From positions 87,768 through 151,767 of the forward strand of contig CAZBEQ010000001.1 of the NCBI GenBank assembly GCA_964490975.1: a DNA stretch of 64,000 nucleotides, read 5' to 3'. Position 1 is the first letter of the stretch. Each line of letters starts with the position of its first letter. Shown here one piece after another: positions 62,544 to 64,000 of the stretch. A program made the position numbers and the translations under genes. The notes beneath the pieces are model-generated. The model did no database searches, was not told the DNA's origin, and was given only the letters and a program-made list of their open reading frames with translations. The stretch comes from DTU013 sp964490975 (GTDB lineage: Bacteria; Bacillota; Clostridia; Acetivibrionales; DTU013).

Positions 62544-63689
62544 TTAAAGAGATTTTATGTTGAAATTGGGTTCTACCATTAGTTCTTTCCCATTCAAATA
62601 ATCCAGCAGTGATTTTTCTTTGAAATTAAAGCAGAGTTTATATGCCCATAATGCCTGCATTTTTAATCCAAACATACGATTTACTGCATTTGAGCCATAT
62701 TTTCCGTCGCCGAGGATGGGGTGGCCTATATATGCCATATGAGCCCTGATTTGATGAGTCCGGCCGGTTATCAATTCAACTTCGAGCATGCTCACGTCTG
62801 ACGAAGGATAATATTTGAGTACCTTGTATGCTGTGATTATACTAAGCGCACCCTTTGTTTTATGACTATTCACAAATACCTTGCTTTTGCGGGCATCCTT
62901 CCAAAGATATGCATTCAGCTGTGCTGCGTTTTTTTCCATACGACCTTTAACAAGGCATTTGTAATATTTCATTATTTCCCGTGCTTCAATTTTATTTAGA
63001 AGAATATCATAACTTGCCTTATTCTTTGCAATGATAACAAGCCCACCGGTATTGCGGTCCAGCCTGTGGCACAGAGATGGCTGGAAGGGATCCTTCCGTT
63101 CTGAGGATGCTTTACTTTCCAGGTAAAGCCTGACCTGATCGATCAATGTATCCTGCAGTTGATCTTTGTCTGGATGGACAGGTATACCCTGAGCTTTATT
63201 AACAACCAGCAGATTTTCATCTTCATATGCAACTTTAAAACCTGTCTGTGACGGGTGACTGCCATCTTTTGAGAAGCCGCCTCTGCAATTCTTTGGGCTG
63301 CTTGGACGATTTACAGAGGCAATAGGTTGATTTTCCGGAGCGTTTGGGGAATATATGCTGCCGCTCGGGTCAGAACTGTTTGAGCCGGAACCGCTCAGGC
63401 CGGAACTATTGGGGTAGGAACCGCTTAAGCCGGAACCGCTTAAGCCGGTACTATTCGACCCGGAACTATTCGACCCGGAACCGCTCAGGAGATCGTCTGT
63501 AATGTAAATATCCAGCACATCTCCGGCTTTTACTATGTAATCCTTGTCGATCCTTGTACCGTTGACTTTTATGTCCCTTTTCCGTAAAGCCTTCTGCAGT
63601 GTACCGTAGGACAGATTAGTATAAATGCTGAGTAAGTATTTTTCTATTTTTGTGTTTGCATCTTTTTGCTTTACTGTGATTGTTTGCAT
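62544..63689 (-). CDS. RluD-type pseudouridine synthase with low-complexity insert
   Basis: 381 residues. N-terminal S4 RNA-binding domain (~10-70: KYLLSIYTNLSYGTLQKALRKRDIKVNGTRIDKDY), then about 65 residues of Ser/Gly/Asn-rich repeats (~73-140), then the catalytic domain with LCHRLDRNTGGLVIIAKN (catalytic Asp), and GRTHQIRAHMAYIGHPILGD. Makes pseudouridine in 23S rRNA or tRNA. The insert is encoded by tandem 12-to-15-bp units (63355-63485) and lies between domains, so activity need not be lost. The target site cannot be read off. Confidence 0.92.
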   Translation of the reverse strand: MQTITVKQKDANTKIEKYLLSIYTNLSYGTLQKALRKRDIKVNGTRIDKDYIVKAGDVLDIYITDDLLSGSGSNSSGSNSTGLSGSGLSGSYPNSSGLSGSGSNSSDPSGSIYSPNAPENQPIASVNRPSSPKNCRGGFSKDGSHPSQTGFKVAYEDENLLVVNKAQGIPVHPDKDQLQDTLIDQVRLYLESKASSERKDPFQPSLCHRLDRNTGGLVIIAKNKASYDILLNKIEAREIMKYYKCLVKGRMEKNAAQLNAYLWKDARKSKVFVNSHKTKGALSIITAYKVLKYYPSSDVSMLEVELITGRTHQIRAHMAYIGHPILGDGKYGSNAVNRMFGLKMQALWAYKLCFNFKEKSLLDYLNGKELMVEPNFNIKSL

Positions 63690-64000
63690 TTTTCTCCTTT
63701 TTCTCCTCCGGAATGCCTTGACCTGTCCCTAATAGCCAAGCGATAAAACGATGCTTGATTCCAACCGCTGTCGCAGTGCTGGCAGAACTATTGGCAGGAC
63801 TGTCCCCATTTATAGGACTGTCCCCATTATTATTCCATATTCTTTTTAGAAATCCTCCAAAACTTTTTTTGTGTAATTAAAGATTTGAATAAGTATGTGA
63901 TTTTATGGGAAATTATAAGGCGGAACTATAAGGCAGAACTGTCCCCCTAGTACAATATAGTTGTAGACAAACAGCAGACATCCATCTACTGTAGTTACCA
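63690..64000. repeat. Intergenic tail with ACTGTCCCC repeats
   Basis: No gene was seen in the last 311 bp. It contains AGGACTGTCCCC at 63796-63807 and 63814-63825, and CAGAACTGTCCCCC at 63934-63947, plus AT-rich DNA. These are the same repeats as at 47758 and 55655. Confidence 0.75.

Overview
The window looks like chromosome from an anaerobic, low-to-mid-GC Firmicute of class Clostridia, probably a relative of the cellulolytic Ruminiclostridium/Acetivibrio group. The evidence is a CtsR-McsA-McsB-ClpC heat-shock operon with a perfect CtsR box, a Rex redox repressor, a T-box in front of proS, a ferredoxin-type Ech [NiFe] hydrogenase next to hypABFCDE, and large secreted carbohydrate-active proteins. 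No rRNA, tRNA, prophage or CRISPR array was seen.

Layout. 1-4180 (minus): start of a giant secreted protein with two SGNH-like domains, Ig-like modules, a carbohydrate-binding-like module and a beta-helix, cut by the window edge. 4403-7561 (minus): a sensor kinase, a LuxR-type regulator and a kinase-like protein lacking its ATPase domain. 7733-8545: ZIP metal transporter. 8542-10475 (minus): OmpR-type two-component system, divergent from a VTC-domain / DUF4956 / surface lipoprotein operon (10661-14352) that carries direct-repeat operators in its promoter. 14353-15435: decayed mobile element and two small genes. 15646-18867: GGDEF-like response regulator, membrane protein, HEAT-repeat protein, cell-wall amidase. 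18860-25113: ABC-F ATPase, rex, and the aroF-tyrA-aroA operon. 25411-28805: EF-G paralogue and DUF4349 lipoprotein.

28806-29738 is a 0.9-kb non-coding stretch with a dispersed repeat and a candidate structured RNA. It precedes the Ech hydrogenase (29739-34925), its maturation genes hypA,B,F,C,D,E (35024-41076) and galM. The first hydrogenase gene carries an in-frame TAG that splits the NuoL-like proton-pump subunit. 42165-43099 is a second non-coding stretch. Then come ctsR-mcsA-mcsB-clpC, a glycosyltransferase and a GH15 glucoamylase-like enzyme, radA, a CarD-like regulator, a PIN/TRAM protein, ispD, a NatAB-like ABC exporter, ispF, proS with its T-box, a PQ-loop protein, a CAP-domain protein and an RluD-type pseudouridine synthase. 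The conserved clpC-radA-disA-yacL-ispD-ispF order is recognisable but interrupted, and disA is missing.

Main points of interest: (1) the in-frame amber codon in the hydrogenase subunit; (2) two inverted copies of a ~250-bp composite repeat, each providing the terminator of the gene before it; (3) a candidate structured RNA upstream of the hydrogenase with a shortened copy before radA; (4) the two-component system, operator and VTC/DUF4956/lipoprotein module; (5) tandem-repeat insertions inside hypF, the RluD-type gene and the surface lipoprotein, plus many GGGACAGTTC-type intergenic repeats. All assignments rest on reading motifs by eye; no database search was run.
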